The notes under the pieces: model-generated
Seen by the model: only the letters and a program-made list of their open reading frames with translations
The model's database searches: none
What the model was told of the DNA's origin: nothing
Translations under genes and position numbers: made by a program
Assembly (NCBI GenBank): GCA_964347945.1
Contig: CAYGAW010000165.1
Span: forward strand, 1 to 40,224
Length of the DNA stretch: 40,224 bases
Direction of reading: 5' to 3'
DNA from: CAYGAW01 sp964347945
GTDB lineage: Bacteria; Chloroflexota; Anaerolineae; UBA7937; B3-Chlor
Shown: positions 8,698-17,553 of the stretch, piece by piece
How the letters are laid out: the number at the start of each line of letters is the position of its first letter
How positions within the stretch are numbered: position 1 is the first letter of the stretch

Positions 8698-9741
8698 GTG
8701 AGGGGATTGAGCTGGAAGAAGGTCGGCCTCGGCCTCCTGAGCGTAATGCTCTTCATCCTGGCTATCCAACTGATGAAAGATGGGGCTGGCACGATAGCCC
8801 CGTTCATTCAAGGTTGGTTCGACGTTGACAACGCCGCCAACAGTCTGGGATTGGGCTGGCTCGGCGCCCACGTTGTGCTCAGCGGATCCCCTGTGGCCGC
8901 AGCTGCGCTTGCGTTCTTCGACGCCGGGGTCATCAGGGAGTTCGAGACCTTCACCATGATAACAGGGTCTCGCCTTGGGGCCTCTTTCATAGTCCTTTTC
9001 ATCGGGCTTCTCTACTCGTTAAGAGGCCACGAACGGCTCACCAGTCTCTCCATGGGCCTGCTGACGTTCATCATTACATTCTCCCTGCACTTGCCGGGGC
9101 TCGTTATCGGCTACGTGATGATGACTGGCCAACTTGCCGCCCCCATCCACTTGAGTATTGGGGCTTCCGCAACTTCAGTCATCGACCTGATCTACGGGCC
9201 CATCGTTGGCTTCATATTGGAGAGATCCGCGGGCTGGCTGGCGTTTGTGATTGGCGTGGGGGTCATCATGCTCAGTTTCGGCCTCTTGGATAGAGCCCTG
9301 CCAGACCTGAAACTCGAGGCCACCGATTTCGCGCAGATTCCCCGCGTGATATACCGTCCCATCGTCATGTTTGTCGTGGGAGCCATCGTAACCACCGTCT
9401 CCATGTCCGTCTCCATCTCGCTTGGCATCTTGGTGCCCTTGTCAGCGCGAGGGTACATTCGGAGCGAGAACGCCATCGCCTACATCATGGGCGCGAATGT
9501 CTCCACCTTTGTAGACACACTGCTCGTCGCGCTCTTGCTAGGAAACCCCATGGCCTGCACGATTGTGGTCGTACAGATAATGGCCACCACGATTGTGTCC
9601 TTCGTCACGCTCTTCATTCTCTACAGGCCCCATGAGCGGGCCCTGCTGTTCCTTACTTCTCTCATCGTTGAGAGTAATCGTAACATGATGATTTTTGCGG
9701 GCATCATTCTAATAACGCCGATTCTGCTCATGCTCGTGTAA
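8698..9741 (+). CDS. Na+/Pi-cotransporter-like (NptA family) membrane protein
   Basis: A 347-residue integral membrane protein resembling the Na/Pi-cotransporter family (PF02690), which carries inorganic phosphate with sodium. Two inverted repeats are suggested by paired motifs: GSPVAAAALAFFDAG then GSRLGASFIVLFIG in the first half, and GASATSVIDLIYGP and GANVSTFVDTLLVALL later. Around nine hydrophobic segments are seen. The start is GTG at 8698 with GGGAG eight bases upstream. The usual QSSSATT-type signatures are weakly kept, so the transported ion could differ. It lies 20 bases before a tandem universal stress protein, a pairing that often links Usp proteins to ion transporters as nucleotide-responsive partners. 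No PhoU-like C-terminal domain is attached. Confidence 0.7.
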   Translation: MRGLSWKKVGLGLLSVMLFILAIQLMKDGAGTIAPFIQGWFDVDNAANSLGLGWLGAHVVLSGSPVAAAALAFFDAGVIREFETFTMITGSRLGASFIVLFIGLLYSLRGHERLTSLSMGLLTFIITFSLHLPGLVIGYVMMTGQLAAPIHLSIGASATSVIDLIYGPIVGFILERSAGWLAFVIGVGVIMLSFGLLDRALPDLKLEATDFAQIPRVIYRPIVMFVVGAIVTTVSMSVSISLGILVPLSARGYIRSENAIAYIMGANVSTFVDTLLVALLLGNPMACTIVVVQIMATTIVSFVTLFILYRPHERALLFLTSLIVESNRNMMIFAGIILITPILLMLV

Positions 9742-9760
9742 GCAAGAGGAGGTCTCCTTT

Positions 9761-10576
9761 ATGAAGATTCTGATGTGCACCGACGGCTCCGCCCACGCCG
9801 CTGAAGCTCTTCGATTTGGAGCACTTATTGCCAGAGAGGCGAAAGGTCCCGTCACTCTTCTAGGGGTACTTGAGCGCCCGGGTGAAGAGAGAAAAGTGAA
9901 CCGGATGCTGCAAAGAACCAGCAATGCCTTGTGCGATGATGTGCCGGACCTAGACATTAGAATCAGAAGCGGACACGCTGCGGAGGAGATCCTCAAAGAG
10001 ACGGAGGAAACAACGTACGACCTTGTGATTGTGGGTTCGCGGGGGCGTCGTGGCATCACCCGCTTTCTACTGGGCTCCACAGCTGCACGCCTGGCCCGGT
10101 ACTGTCAGGTCCCCGTTCTCATCGTGAAAGGAAAAAGAAGAGAACTGAAGAACATACTGGTCTGTACGGGGGGAGCGGAATGTGGCGAGAAAGACACTGA
10201 GCTGGCAGGTCGCATCGCTCGCTTGACAGGGGCGCACGTGACCGTCCTTCACGTAATGTCACAGTTGCCCCTCACACCGGAGGCCAAGATGAGCGATCTG
10301 GAGAACTCCACGGAGGCCCTACTGGAATCGGACGCCCGCGAGGGTGCGCACTTGAGGAAGGACCTTGAGATCCTGGAGAACTTGGAGGTGGAAGGAAGGG
10401 CCAAGGTACGGCACGGCCTAGTCATAGACGAGATCCTAGCCGAGGCGGAGGACGATAACTACGATCTTGTCGTCGCCGGTGCCCACATCGCCTCGGGACT
10501 CCGGCGCTTCATGCTGAACGACATAACTGAGCGGATCGTGCTTGACTCGACCCGTCCGGTCTTGGTTGTCAGATGA
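9761..10576 (+). CDS. Tandem universal stress protein (two UspA domains)
   Basis: This 271-residue protein has two UspA domains, roughly residues 1-125 and 128-271. The first ends with the ATP-binding signature GSRGRRGITRFLLGSTAARL (the G-2X-G-9X-G-S/T pattern), so it probably binds ATP. The second has GAHIASGLRRFMLNDITERI at the same place, which keeps only part of the glycine pattern and may not bind nucleotide. Both end in the common PVL(I/V)V strand. AAGAGGAGG before the ATG gives a strong ribosome binding site. It follows the Na+/Pi-like gene by 19 bases. Tandem Usp proteins are thought to sense energy state or stress; the transporter pairing suggests a regulatory link, but that is inferred. 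Confidence 0.87.
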   Translation: MKILMCTDGSAHAAEALRFGALIAREAKGPVTLLGVLERPGEERKVNRMLQRTSNALCDDVPDLDIRIRSGHAAEEILKETEETTYDLVIVGSRGRRGITRFLLGSTAARLARYCQVPVLIVKGKRRELKNILVCTGGAECGEKDTELAGRIARLTGAHVTVLHVMSQLPLTPEAKMSDLENSTEALLESDAREGAHLRKDLEILENLEVEGRAKVRHGLVIDEILAEAEDDNYDLVVAGAHIASGLRRFMLNDITERIVLDSTRPVLVVR

Positions 10577-10650
10577 ACGCCTGCACGTCTGCCGATGAAG
10601 CTTGCTTGCCCACGTACTGCGCCATTCCAACCGGGGAAACAGTTCCCTAC

Positions 10651-10679
10651 TTGACAAGGCAGAGAAAGCGTGATATACT
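10651..10679 (+). promoter_or_regulatory. Promoter of the B12 uptake/salvage operon
   Basis: A perfect TTGACA (10651-10656) is followed after 17 bases by TATACT (10674-10679), with TGA before the -10 as an extended element. The same two hexamers and spacing drive the opposing methyltransferase operon (29326-29354, minus strand). Transcription should start near 10686, just before the riboswitch. Confidence 0.85.
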
Positions 10680-10698
10680 GTTATCAAACTGAATAGTC

Positions 10699-10822
10699 CG
10701 CGATCCAGGTGCCCGTTGCCCGGATGCTAGGACGTAAAGGGGAAGCCGGTCAGAGTCCGGCGCTGTCCCGCAACTGTAGCTCCAGCATAGCTGGAGGAGC
10801 CAGGACACCCGCCTGAATCGCG
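10699..10822 (+). promoter_or_regulatory. Cobalamin riboswitch (B12 uptake/salvage operon)
   Basis: The aptamer has the conserved cobalamin-riboswitch blocks in order: AGGTGCC (10707-10713), AAAGGGGAAGCCGGTC, the B12 box GCGCTGTCCCGCAACTGT and a closing CCAGGACACCCGCC. P1 closes by pairing 10699-10709 with 10812-10822, with one mismatch. The core is nearly identical to the second riboswitch in this window (29146-29275, minus). The intrinsic terminator at 10881-10911 lies about 60 bases further on, and a G-rich run near 10843-10850 could pair with its C-rich arm. This fits the usual design in which bound cobalamin stops transcription. The genes controlled are the ECF importer and the Cob genes. 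Confidence 0.93.
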
Positions 10823-10880
10823 CTCCGACAACCTTCGAGAGAAAGGGGGAAGGAGACATGGTCGCAAGACCATAGCAGCG

Positions 10881-10911
10881 AACCCCTGGTCAGCTCGACG
10901 AGGGGTTTTTC
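10881..10911 (+). terminator. Intrinsic terminator of the cobalamin riboswitch
   Basis: AACCCCT (10881-10887) and AGGGGTT (10901-10907) form a 7-bp stem with a 13-base loop, followed by a run of T. It lies between the aptamer and the first gene, so it is probably the expression platform rather than the end of an operon. Confidence 0.75.
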
Positions 10912-10983
10912 TCTGAAGCCCCAGACCTACAAGGTTGGGGCGTTCTTGTTGCCCATACAAGACCAGATGACGGGGAGAAGGAA

Positions 10984-11982
10984 ATGATCGAAACAAGGAA
11001 ATCTCACCAGTTGGTTAGGCTTGGCCTGCTATACACCACATTGGTGGCCGCGCTGTTACTCGGGAGTGGGCCGGCTTTGGCCCAGGAAGAGCCAGGACAA
11101 GTGGGAGTGATTGTCCAGTTTGGGGACGGCACCACCCTTACTCGCTACCTGGAACTCAACACCCCGGTGGATCGGCTGACGGCCTTGGAGGCCACTGGTC
11201 TATCCCGTGAGACCGCCTTCGCAGGTGATGCCGTCTGCAGAATTGAAGAGGAGGGTTGCCCCGGCACTGACACCGACTGCTGGTGTGAGTGCCCATTCAC
11301 CCCAGACGAACCGTGCACCTTCTGGATATACTTCCCCATGAACGAAAACGGTGACGGCTGGGGAGACATGAACACCTGGCCCCTACCCGAACTGGAGGGC
11401 GGGCATGTCAGCGCCTGGGTGTGGGGAGAGGTCGATGTGGTGTCCTCGCCATGGAAACCACTGACGCAGCTGCCTTTCATGACACTAGACGAGATTCGTG
11501 ACCGCGCACTGAGACCAGGCTCGGTGAGCGCTACTGGCGGACCCCAGAAGCTGGCGGTGAGCGCGACCTTCGGCGGCGACTCCGACGGCAGCGCAGCAGC
11601 GGCGGTCCGATACCATCGCACCGGACAAGCTTGGAGCGAGCCCCAGTCCATGGTTCGCGGCGAGACTTCGTTCACTTTCGCTATCGCTGGCTTGGAGCCC
11701 GGAGAGTATGAGGTTGAAGTCAGCTACTCCGACTACCAGAGTGGCGTCTTGGGGGAGAACGGTGCGGTCACATTCACGGCTCCGGCGGTGGTGACCCAGG
11801 TATCACCTTCGGAGGAGAGCCAAACCGGGGCATTGTCTGAAACAGCCGCGGAGCCTACAAGCGATGAGCCGGCACCTGTCCCGTTGGCGCGTTACTTGGG
11901 GCCCATTGGAGTGGGAGGGGTGGCATTCGTACTCATCGTGGCTGTGCTGCTGGTGATCTACCTGCGGAAGCGAGCAGCCTGA
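10984..11982 (+). CDS. Secreted, membrane-anchored DUF4430-like protein of a B12 ECF operon
   Basis: This 332-residue protein has a signal peptide (about residues 1-34, hydrophobic core LLYTTLVAALLLGS, cleavage near ALAQ) and one C-terminal transmembrane helix followed by RKRAA, so it should display its middle part outside the cell. Residues about 40-150 resemble the transcobalamin-like DUF4430 domain: a beta strand, a TPVDRLTALEATGL helix, then FWIYFPMNENGDGWG, where the family has a W-x-Y-x-x-N-G block. A six-cysteine insert (CxCxC flanked by more cysteines, about residues 80-115) sits inside it. It is the first gene after the riboswitch and precedes the ECF importer, so a role in capturing corrinoids or presenting them to the S component is likely. 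The domain call is from motif resemblance only. Confidence 0.6.
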   Translation: MIETRKSHQLVRLGLLYTTLVAALLLGSGPALAQEEPGQVGVIVQFGDGTTLTRYLELNTPVDRLTALEATGLSRETAFAGDAVCRIEEEGCPGTDTDCWCECPFTPDEPCTFWIYFPMNENGDGWGDMNTWPLPELEGGHVSAWVWGEVDVVSSPWKPLTQLPFMTLDEIRDRALRPGSVSATGGPQKLAVSATFGGDSDGSAAAAVRYHRTGQAWSEPQSMVRGETSFTFAIAGLEPGEYEVEVSYSDYQSGVLGENGAVTFTAPAVVTQVSPSEESQTGALSETAAEPTSDEPAPVPLARYLGPIGVGGVAFVLIVAVLLVIYLRKRAA

Positions 11983-12009
11983 GGAGGAAGAGTCGGAGAG
12001 GTTAGTCCA

Positions 12010-13071
12010 TTGTATCACACTGTGACGTGGGTCTTGTGGCTGGGGGCGGCACTATTGCCAGCCATGCTCACCAAGAATCCGTTGTATCTGACGATCTTGC
12101 TGCTGGCAGTTGCCGTGGACTACGGCACCATCTCCAGAGACTCCTCTCTCGCTGGCAGCTGGCGCGTTTTCCTGAAGGCAGGCCTTGCCCTTGTCACCTT
12201 CGGGGCTATTTTTAACATCTTGGCAACCCATCATGGCGAAACAGTGTTCTTGACCGTGCCTCGCCTGCTGGTCAGGGTTGGAGGTGTCACCTTCCTGGAC
12301 TTGGGTGGCGAGATGAGTTTCGAGGCCTTGGCTTACGGGTTCGCCAACGGACTGAACCTTGTGACCATCCTCCTGGTTTTCGCAACCTTCAACGTGATGG
12401 CGGATCACCATCAGCTGCTGCGGTCGGTTCCGGCCTTCATGTACCAGATGGGCATGATAACCTCGATTGCCATCGCCTTTGTTCCTCAGATGATGTCGAG
12501 TCTCAAAGAAATCCGAGAGGCGCAAGCCATCCGAGGCCACCGCTTTCGGGGGATAAGAGACCTCTTGCCACTGTTCGTGCCCCTCCTGACCAGTGGACTG
12601 GAGAGGGCCATTCAACTCGCCGAATCAATGGAAGCACGTGGGTTTGGCAGCATCGCACGGCCGGCCAGCCGAGAACGTGGCCTGGTGGACAAGGCGCTCA
12701 TCGCGCTGAGCCTGTTTGGGTTGTTGGCAGGCGCCTTCTGGTACAGCTACTACTCCCGCACTCGCTGGGCCGGCGCTTCTCTTGTCTTGGCCAGTCTGGT
12801 GCTGCTCGGGATCATCCTCGTGAGTTTGGGGCGACGGGTGGAGCGCAGTCGCTACCGTCGCGAGCTGTGGCGAAGACGTGACAGCGTGGTCGCTACTGCC
12901 TGCATCCTTTCACTGTTGACCGTCGGCTGCGTCTGGCTAGCGGCCGGAGAGACGCTGCGCTTCTATCCCTACCCACGGTTCTCTTTTCCCATGTTCAGCC
13001 CCCTCATAGGACTGGCCCTGTTGGCCGTGGTGTCGCCGGCATTGGCCGCCCCCAAGGAGAAGCAACGATGA
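12010..13071 (+). CDS. ecfT: ECF transporter transmembrane component EcfT
   Basis: EcfT couples ATP hydrolysis in the EcfA pair to movement of the substrate-binding S component. This 353-residue version has about five to eight hydrophobic segments and both coupling-helix motifs: AIRGHR near residues 173-178 and EARGFG at 208-213, the Ala-Arg-Gly signatures that contact the ATPases. It carries extra hydrophobic segments after the second motif, so it is longer than the usual 260-270 residues. The start is TTG at 12010, with GGAGAGG about nine bases upstream; no ATG precedes the first helix. Its stop overlaps the start of the ATPase gene (ATGA). With the riboswitch upstream, it most likely serves cobalamin or cobinamide uptake. 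Confidence 0.87.
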   Translation: MYHTVTWVLWLGAALLPAMLTKNPLYLTILLLAVAVDYGTISRDSSLAGSWRVFLKAGLALVTFGAIFNILATHHGETVFLTVPRLLVRVGGVTFLDLGGEMSFEALAYGFANGLNLVTILLVFATFNVMADHHQLLRSVPAFMYQMGMITSIAIAFVPQMMSSLKEIREAQAIRGHRFRGIRDLLPLFVPLLTSGLERAIQLAESMEARGFGSIARPASRERGLVDKALIALSLFGLLAGAFWYSYYSRTRWAGASLVLASLVLLGIILVSLGRRVERSRYRRELWRRRDSVVATACILSLLTVGCVWLAAGETLRFYPYPRFSFPMFSPLIGLALLAVVSPALAAPKEKQR

Positions 13072-14684
13072 TACGGTTTCGTGACGTCACCTACACCTAC
13101 CCCGAGAGCGACAGCCCGGTGCTCGATCATCTCTCCTTGCAAGTGGAGGAGGGGGAGTTTCTCCTCGTTGTGGGCGCCTCTGGCGTCGGCAAGTCGACAC
13201 TGCTACGCTGCGTCAACGGTCTGGTCCCTCACTTTTACGGTGGAACCCTCCAGGGCAAGATCAGTGTCGCAGATCAGGACCCGGTGACCCTGGGACCCGG
13301 AGGCATGAGCAGCATAGTGGGCTTTGTCCTCCAGGACCCGGAGACTCAGTTCGTCGTCGACTCAGTCGAGGACGAGCTTGCCTTTGCCCTGGAGAACCAC
13401 AACCTAGGGCAGACAGTGATGAGGAAACGGGTCGAAGAAATCCTGGATCAACTCAACATCGCCCATCTGCGCCGGCGCCGCATAAACACTCTGTCCGGAG
13501 GGGAAAAGCAACGAGTCGCCATCGGGGCAGTCCTGACGGTCCATCCCAAGGTGCTGGTATTGGATGAGCCGACATCGCAGTTGGATCCCCAGGCTGCCGA
13601 GGAGGTTCTAACCACCCTTCAGAAGCTAAACTCAGATCTCGGGCTAACCATCATCCTGGCAGAGCACCGCCTGGAACGCGTGGTGCAGTACGTTGACCGC
13701 ATGCTCTATCTGCCCGGCAACGGCGATGCCCCGCTCCTGGGCACGCCTGACGAGGTGCTGAGACGAATCGAGCTGGTGCCGCCCCTCGTGGCGTTGGCGA
13801 AGCAGCTGGGGTGGCAGCCACTCCCGCTCACGATCAAGGAAGGCCGCCGGTTTGTGAAGGACCTGGACCTTCCGGCAGTTCGCCACGAAGCAGCTGTGGA
13901 CCAGCCCGGCGACGAGAAGGAGACTCAGCCCGAGGCCATCAGCGTTCACGATGTCTGGTTCTCATACAATGGCCACGAGGCTTTGCGCGGCATCAATCTG
14001 TCCGTGAGAAAAGGTGAGTTCGTGGCCATCATGGGGCGCAACGGTTCGGGCAAGACGACCCTGCTAGGGCATTTGGTCGGCCTGCTCCGTCCGCAGCAGG
14101 GAGTCGTGGAGGTATGGGGCGAGGATACGAGATCGCGAGACGTTGAGGACATCGCACGACACGTGGGGTATGTGCCCCAGAACCCGGGAGTTCTTCTCTT
14201 TGCCGACACCCTTCGCCAGGAGCTCGACTTCACCCTCCGCAGCCATGGTGTGCAGACGGCCAACTACTCTGAGCTCCTCACGCATCTTCACCTGGAGCAG
14301 TATCTCGACTGCTATCCCCGCGACCTCAGTGCTGGAGAACGACAGCGGGCGGCTATGGCTGCCATATTGGTGGCCGACCCGCAGGTCATTCTCTTGGACG
14401 AGCCAACCCGTGGATTAGATTATCACCAGAAGCGCCAGCTGGCTCAGTTCCTGTCTGCCAAGCGGGATGAGCGCAAGACTGTCCTCATAGCGACTCACGA
14501 TGTCGAGTTGGTCGCCCAATGCGCCGAACGAGTGGTGATCTTGAGCGAGGGTCAGGTGGTGGTCGATGGGCCAACATCGTCGGTGATGAGCAAGTCAATG
14601 GTCTTCTCTACACAGGTGAACAAGCTTCTTCGCGATGACCGCTTCCTCACACCGGAGGATTTCTTGGAGACTATAGCCACATGA
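13068..14684 (+). CDS. Fused ECF transporter ATPase (two EcfA domains in one chain)
   Basis: This 538-residue protein contains two complete ABC ATPase domains, so one polypeptide replaces the usual EcfA1/EcfA2 pair. The first has Walker A GASGVGKST (about residues 36-44), signature LSGGEKQR and Walker B VLVLDEPTSQLDP. The second has Walker A GRNGSGKTT (about residue 320), signature LSAGERQR and Walker B VILLDEPTRGLDY. Both H-loops are visible (LAEHRLE and IATHDVE). An acidic linker of about 30 residues around position 280 joins them. It overlaps both neighbours by four bases (ATGA), so EcfT, EcfA and the S component are translationally coupled and probably assemble as a dedicated, not shared, module. 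Confidence 0.92.
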   Translation: MIRFRDVTYTYPESDSPVLDHLSLQVEEGEFLLVVGASGVGKSTLLRCVNGLVPHFYGGTLQGKISVADQDPVTLGPGGMSSIVGFVLQDPETQFVVDSVEDELAFALENHNLGQTVMRKRVEEILDQLNIAHLRRRRINTLSGGEKQRVAIGAVLTVHPKVLVLDEPTSQLDPQAAEEVLTTLQKLNSDLGLTIILAEHRLERVVQYVDRMLYLPGNGDAPLLGTPDEVLRRIELVPPLVALAKQLGWQPLPLTIKEGRRFVKDLDLPAVRHEAAVDQPGDEKETQPEAISVHDVWFSYNGHEALRGINLSVRKGEFVAIMGRNGSGKTTLLGHLVGLLRPQQGVVEVWGEDTRSRDVEDIARHVGYVPQNPGVLLFADTLRQELDFTLRSHGVQTANYSELLTHLHLEQYLDCYPRDLSAGERQRAAMAAILVADPQVILLDEPTRGLDYHQKRQLAQFLSAKRDERKTVLIATHDVELVAQCAERVVILSEGQVVVDGPTSSVMSKSMVFSTQVNKLLRDDRFLTPEDFLETIAT

Positions 14685-15481
14685 GGCTGGGAGGCTCGGC
14701 TTTTCTGAGAAGAGGCCTCAGCGCCGCAGTGCTCACGCTAGCCACTCTGCTCGGCGTTTGGGCGTTTGGGTACCCCTTCCTCCTCGCCCCGCCCGAGGGG
14801 CAGGCTGGCTCCATGACTCGTCAAGCGGACGCCCCCTTCACCTTCCTCGCATTGCTGGGACTATGTCTGGTAGTCATCGTTGCCAATCTCGAGACCCAGC
14901 AGATGAACTCGAAGATAGTCGCCATGCTGGGGATTCTGGTCGCGATCAACAGTGTATTGCGTCTGATACCTGGGCCCGCTGGCTTCACTGCGATGCTGTT
15001 CCTGCCTATCCTGGCTGGCTACACCTACGGAGCCGATTTCGGCTTCCTACTAGGAGCGCTTTCCTTCCTGGTATCCGCTATCGTCACCGGGGGGTTGGGC
15101 CCCTGGCTCCCCTATCAGATGCTCTCCGCCGGCTGGATGGGCATGGCCTCGGGGTGGCTCCCGCAACTGCGCCGCCTGGGACGAGGGGAGGTCGTGATGC
15201 TGGCGACATGGGGAGCGCTCCTGGGGTTTGTGTTTGGGGCTGTGATGAACCTCTGGTTTTGGCCGTACATCGTGGATACGGGCCAATCAGAAATGTACTG
15301 GCAGCGTGGAGCGGGTATCTGGCAAGCGGTCGGCCGGTACGCCACTTTTTATGTGGTGACGTCTCTGTGGTGGGATGTGGGGCGGGCGGCGGGCAATCTT
15401 GTACTCATTCTACTCTTTGGCGCTCCCATCCTGAAGCTGTTGAGGCGTTTCCGACACCGCTTCCAGTTTGTGGCGCAGTGA
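14681..15481 (+). CDS. ECF transporter S component, probably cobalamin/corrinoid-specific
   Basis: A 266-residue membrane protein with about six hydrophobic segments that fits the S components of energy-coupling-factor importers, which bind the vitamin and hand it over. Typical features are the AMLGILVAINSVLRLIPGPA segment, the GYTYGADFGFLLGALSFLVS helix pair and the GPWLPYQMLSAGWMGMASG stretch, shared with S components annotated as CbrT/CblT-like. It begins four bases inside the ATPase gene and completes a riboswitch-controlled EcfT-EcfA-S set. Substrate is inferred from the cobalamin riboswitch and from the cobT, cobS and cobU genes downstream; cobinamide or a lower-ligand precursor would also fit. 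A 248-base gap follows, without a clear promoter or terminator. Confidence 0.8.
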   Translation: MRLGGSAFLRRGLSAAVLTLATLLGVWAFGYPFLLAPPEGQAGSMTRQADAPFTFLALLGLCLVVIVANLETQQMNSKIVAMLGILVAINSVLRLIPGPAGFTAMLFLPILAGYTYGADFGFLLGALSFLVSAIVTGGLGPWLPYQMLSAGWMGMASGWLPQLRRLGRGEVVMLATWGALLGFVFGAVMNLWFWPYIVDTGQSEMYWQRGAGIWQAVGRYATFYVVTSLWWDVGRAAGNLVLILLFGAPILKLLRRFRHRFQFVAQ

Positions 15482-15729
15482 CTTGGCGCCTCAGTGCACG
15501 AAGAGGCGGAGACGGTATCTCCATTGCAGTGTTTCCAACAAGCGATCGATTGGCGCACCTTACAGCCTCTCTTTTGTTCTCGCCCCAGCCTCTGCGCCGT
15601 CGCGGTGAAACCAAGATCCCTGCTTCTCCAGGACTCGTCCCCCGTCGGGCAGCCGTGCTCGCAGAGACATCGTGTCATTGCAGCTTGGTCTGTCGCAATA
15701 CCGCTCTTCACCTGCCAGGTGGCTGAACC

Positions 15730-16788
15730 ATGGAAGCACTGGAACGGACTATCTCTCGCATCGAATCTCCCTCAGACGAGGCCATGGCTGCCGCGAGGGC
15801 CAGGCAGGATCGGCTTACCAAGCCCCAGGGCAGCCTGGGGCGGCTAGAGGAGTTGTCCATACAGGTCGCGGGGATCACCCGCAGTCCTCGTCCGCTGATC
15901 CACCACAAAGCCATCATCGTCCTTGCCGGTGACCACGAGGTCGCTCGCGAAGGAGTGAGTGCTTATCCACAGGAAGTCACGGCCCAGATGGTCAGCAACT
16001 TTCTGCAGGGTGGGGCAGCCATAAACATCCTTGCTAGTCATGTAGGAGCCCGGGTTGTGGTGGTGGACATGGCGGTAGCGACCGACATGAAAGAGTCACA
16101 TCGTCAGCTTGTCTCGAAGAGGATAGGGCCCGGTAGCCGGAACATCGCCCGCGGGCCCGCCATGAGTCGGGCGGTAGCAATTCGGGCCATAGAAGCCGGC
16201 ATCGAGGTACTCGAAGCCGAAACCGCGCGAGGTCTCGATGTTGTGGGCACTGGAGACATGGGCATAGGCAATACCACGCCTAGCAGCGCTATCTGCGCGG
16301 CCATAACCGGTGCGCCTGTGAGGGACGTTACGGGCATGGGCACAGGGCTGAACGACGGCCAGTTGGCCCACAAGGTGGAAGTAATCGAACGAGCCCTTTC
16401 CGTAAATCAGCCCAATCCCCATGACCCCTTGGACGTGCTCGCAAAGGTTGGTGGCTATGAGATCGGAGGGCTGGCCGGGGTGATGATCGGTGCCGCGTTT
16501 CGCCGCATCCCGACAGTCATCGACGGCTTCATCTCCGGTGCGGCCGCCCTCATTGCGACTGAGCTCGCGCCAGCATTGAAAGACTATCTCATTGCTTCAC
16601 ATGTTTCGGCAGAGCTCGGACATCGGACGATGCTCCGCCACATGGGGCTGGAGCCCCTCGTCGATCTAGGTCTAAGGCTTGGAGAAGGGACCGGCGCTGC
16701 TCTTGGCATCTTTCTCGTCGAAGCTTCAACGAGGATCTTGTCCGAGATGGCCAGCTTCGCTCAGGCCGGAGTGTCCGAGGCGGAATAG
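15730..16788 (+). CDS. cobT: Nicotinate-nucleotide--dimethylbenzimidazole phosphoribosyltransferase
   Basis: CobT activates the lower-ligand base of cobalamin by making alpha-ribazole phosphate from nicotinate mononucleotide and 5,6-dimethylbenzimidazole. The 352-residue protein has the family blocks KPQGSLGRLEEL, AGDHEVAREGVSAYPQEVT, TGDMGIGNTT and, near the C-terminus, LRLGEGTGAAL with the catalytic glutamate. Two blocks depart slightly from the usual form: GDHEV instead of GDHGV, and GDMGIGNTT instead of GEMGIGNTT. AGGTGG about nine bases upstream supports the ATG. The stop shares its last base with the cobS start. With CobU, CobS and CobC in the same operon, this is the nucleotide-loop assembly branch used to salvage cobinamide. 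Confidence 0.95.
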   Translation: MEALERTISRIESPSDEAMAAARARQDRLTKPQGSLGRLEELSIQVAGITRSPRPLIHHKAIIVLAGDHEVAREGVSAYPQEVTAQMVSNFLQGGAAINILASHVGARVVVVDMAVATDMKESHRQLVSKRIGPGSRNIARGPAMSRAVAIRAIEAGIEVLEAETARGLDVVGTGDMGIGNTTPSSAICAAITGAPVRDVTGMGTGLNDGQLAHKVEVIERALSVNQPNPHDPLDVLAKVGGYEIGGLAGVMIGAAFRRIPTVIDGFISGAAALIATELAPALKDYLIASHVSAELGHRTMLRHMGLEPLVDLGLRLGEGTGAALGIFLVEASTRILSEMASFAQAGVSEAE

Positions 16789-17519
16789 TGAGTTTCCTTA
16801 GAGCTCTGGCGTTTCTCACCGTCATACCCTCGCCGCGAGGTCATATAGCACACCCCTCAGAGGTAGGCCACTCTGCGAGTTTCTTCCCATTGGTTGGCGC
16901 CATCTTGGGGCTGAGCTTGGCCGGCCTTGACGGGGTCCTCGGCTTGGCCTTGCCTCCGTCGTTGGTGAACGCGGGTCTGCTCGTGGTCTTGATCCTGCTC
17001 ACCGGGGTCTTGCACCTCGATGGCTTCATCGATACCTGCGATGGGCTTGGTGGTTCCAAGACTCCGTACGAGAGATGGGAGGTCATGCATGATAGCCGCG
17101 TGGGCAGTTTTGGCGTGGTGGGGGCCATCTGTCTGCTGCTGCTGAAGTATGTTTGTTTTGGAAGCCTTCCCGCTGCTTCCAGGCTGGGCGGACTGATACT
17201 CGTGCCTGTGCTCAGCCGGTGGGCAGTGGTCTGCTCGATATTCTCCTTCCCGTATGCTAGGCCTGACGGTCTGGGGAGGACGTTCAAGGAGCAGACGACT
17301 TGGTCTAGTCTCATGCTGGCAACTATGGTCACCGCAGTGGTCTCCCTGGGGATCTTTCGAATGGGAGGCATGGCCCTCATGCTCGGCGTGTGGCTCGTGG
17401 CGATGGCGCTGGCGACCTTCTTGAGCCACAGGTTCGCCGGTCTCACGGGAGACACTTATGGTGCCATCGTCGAGGTGACAGAGGTGGTCGCTCTCATGCT
17501 CGTTTCTCTCCTCCCATGA
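16788..17519 (+). CDS. cobS: Adenosylcobinamide-GDP ribazoletransferase (cobalamin synthase)
   Basis: CobS is the membrane enzyme that joins adenosylcobinamide-GDP to alpha-ribazole (phosphate), the last joining step of cobalamin synthesis. The 243-residue protein starts FLRALAFLTVIPSP, as is typical, and carries the metal-binding DGFIDTCDGLGGS motif and the YERWEVMHDSRVGSFGV block. Six or so hydrophobic segments place it in the inner membrane. The start is a GTG that overlaps the cobT stop by one base, which fixes the start and implies coupled translation. The gene order cobT-cobS-cobC-(COG2102)-cobU gives a complete late-salvage module. Confidence 0.95.
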   Translation: MSFLRALAFLTVIPSPRGHIAHPSEVGHSASFFPLVGAILGLSLAGLDGVLGLALPPSLVNAGLLVVLILLTGVLHLDGFIDTCDGLGGSKTPYERWEVMHDSRVGSFGVVGAICLLLLKYVCFGSLPAASRLGGLILVPVLSRWAVVCSIFSFPYARPDGLGRTFKEQTTWSSLMLATMVTAVVSLGIFRMGGMALMLGVWLVAMALATFLSHRFAGLTGDTYGAIVEVTEVVALMLVSLLP

Positions 17520-17553
17520 TGTGGCCACGTATTGGCATATTGGAGGGAGGACA

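Larger units (their letters stand above)
10577..10983. other. Regulatory intergenic region (promoter, B12 riboswitch, terminator)
   Basis: This 407-base gap holds no gene. It carries a strong promoter, a cobalamin riboswitch and a downstream intrinsic terminator, all reading rightwards into the B12 uptake and salvage operon; each is described separately. Confidence 0.85.
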
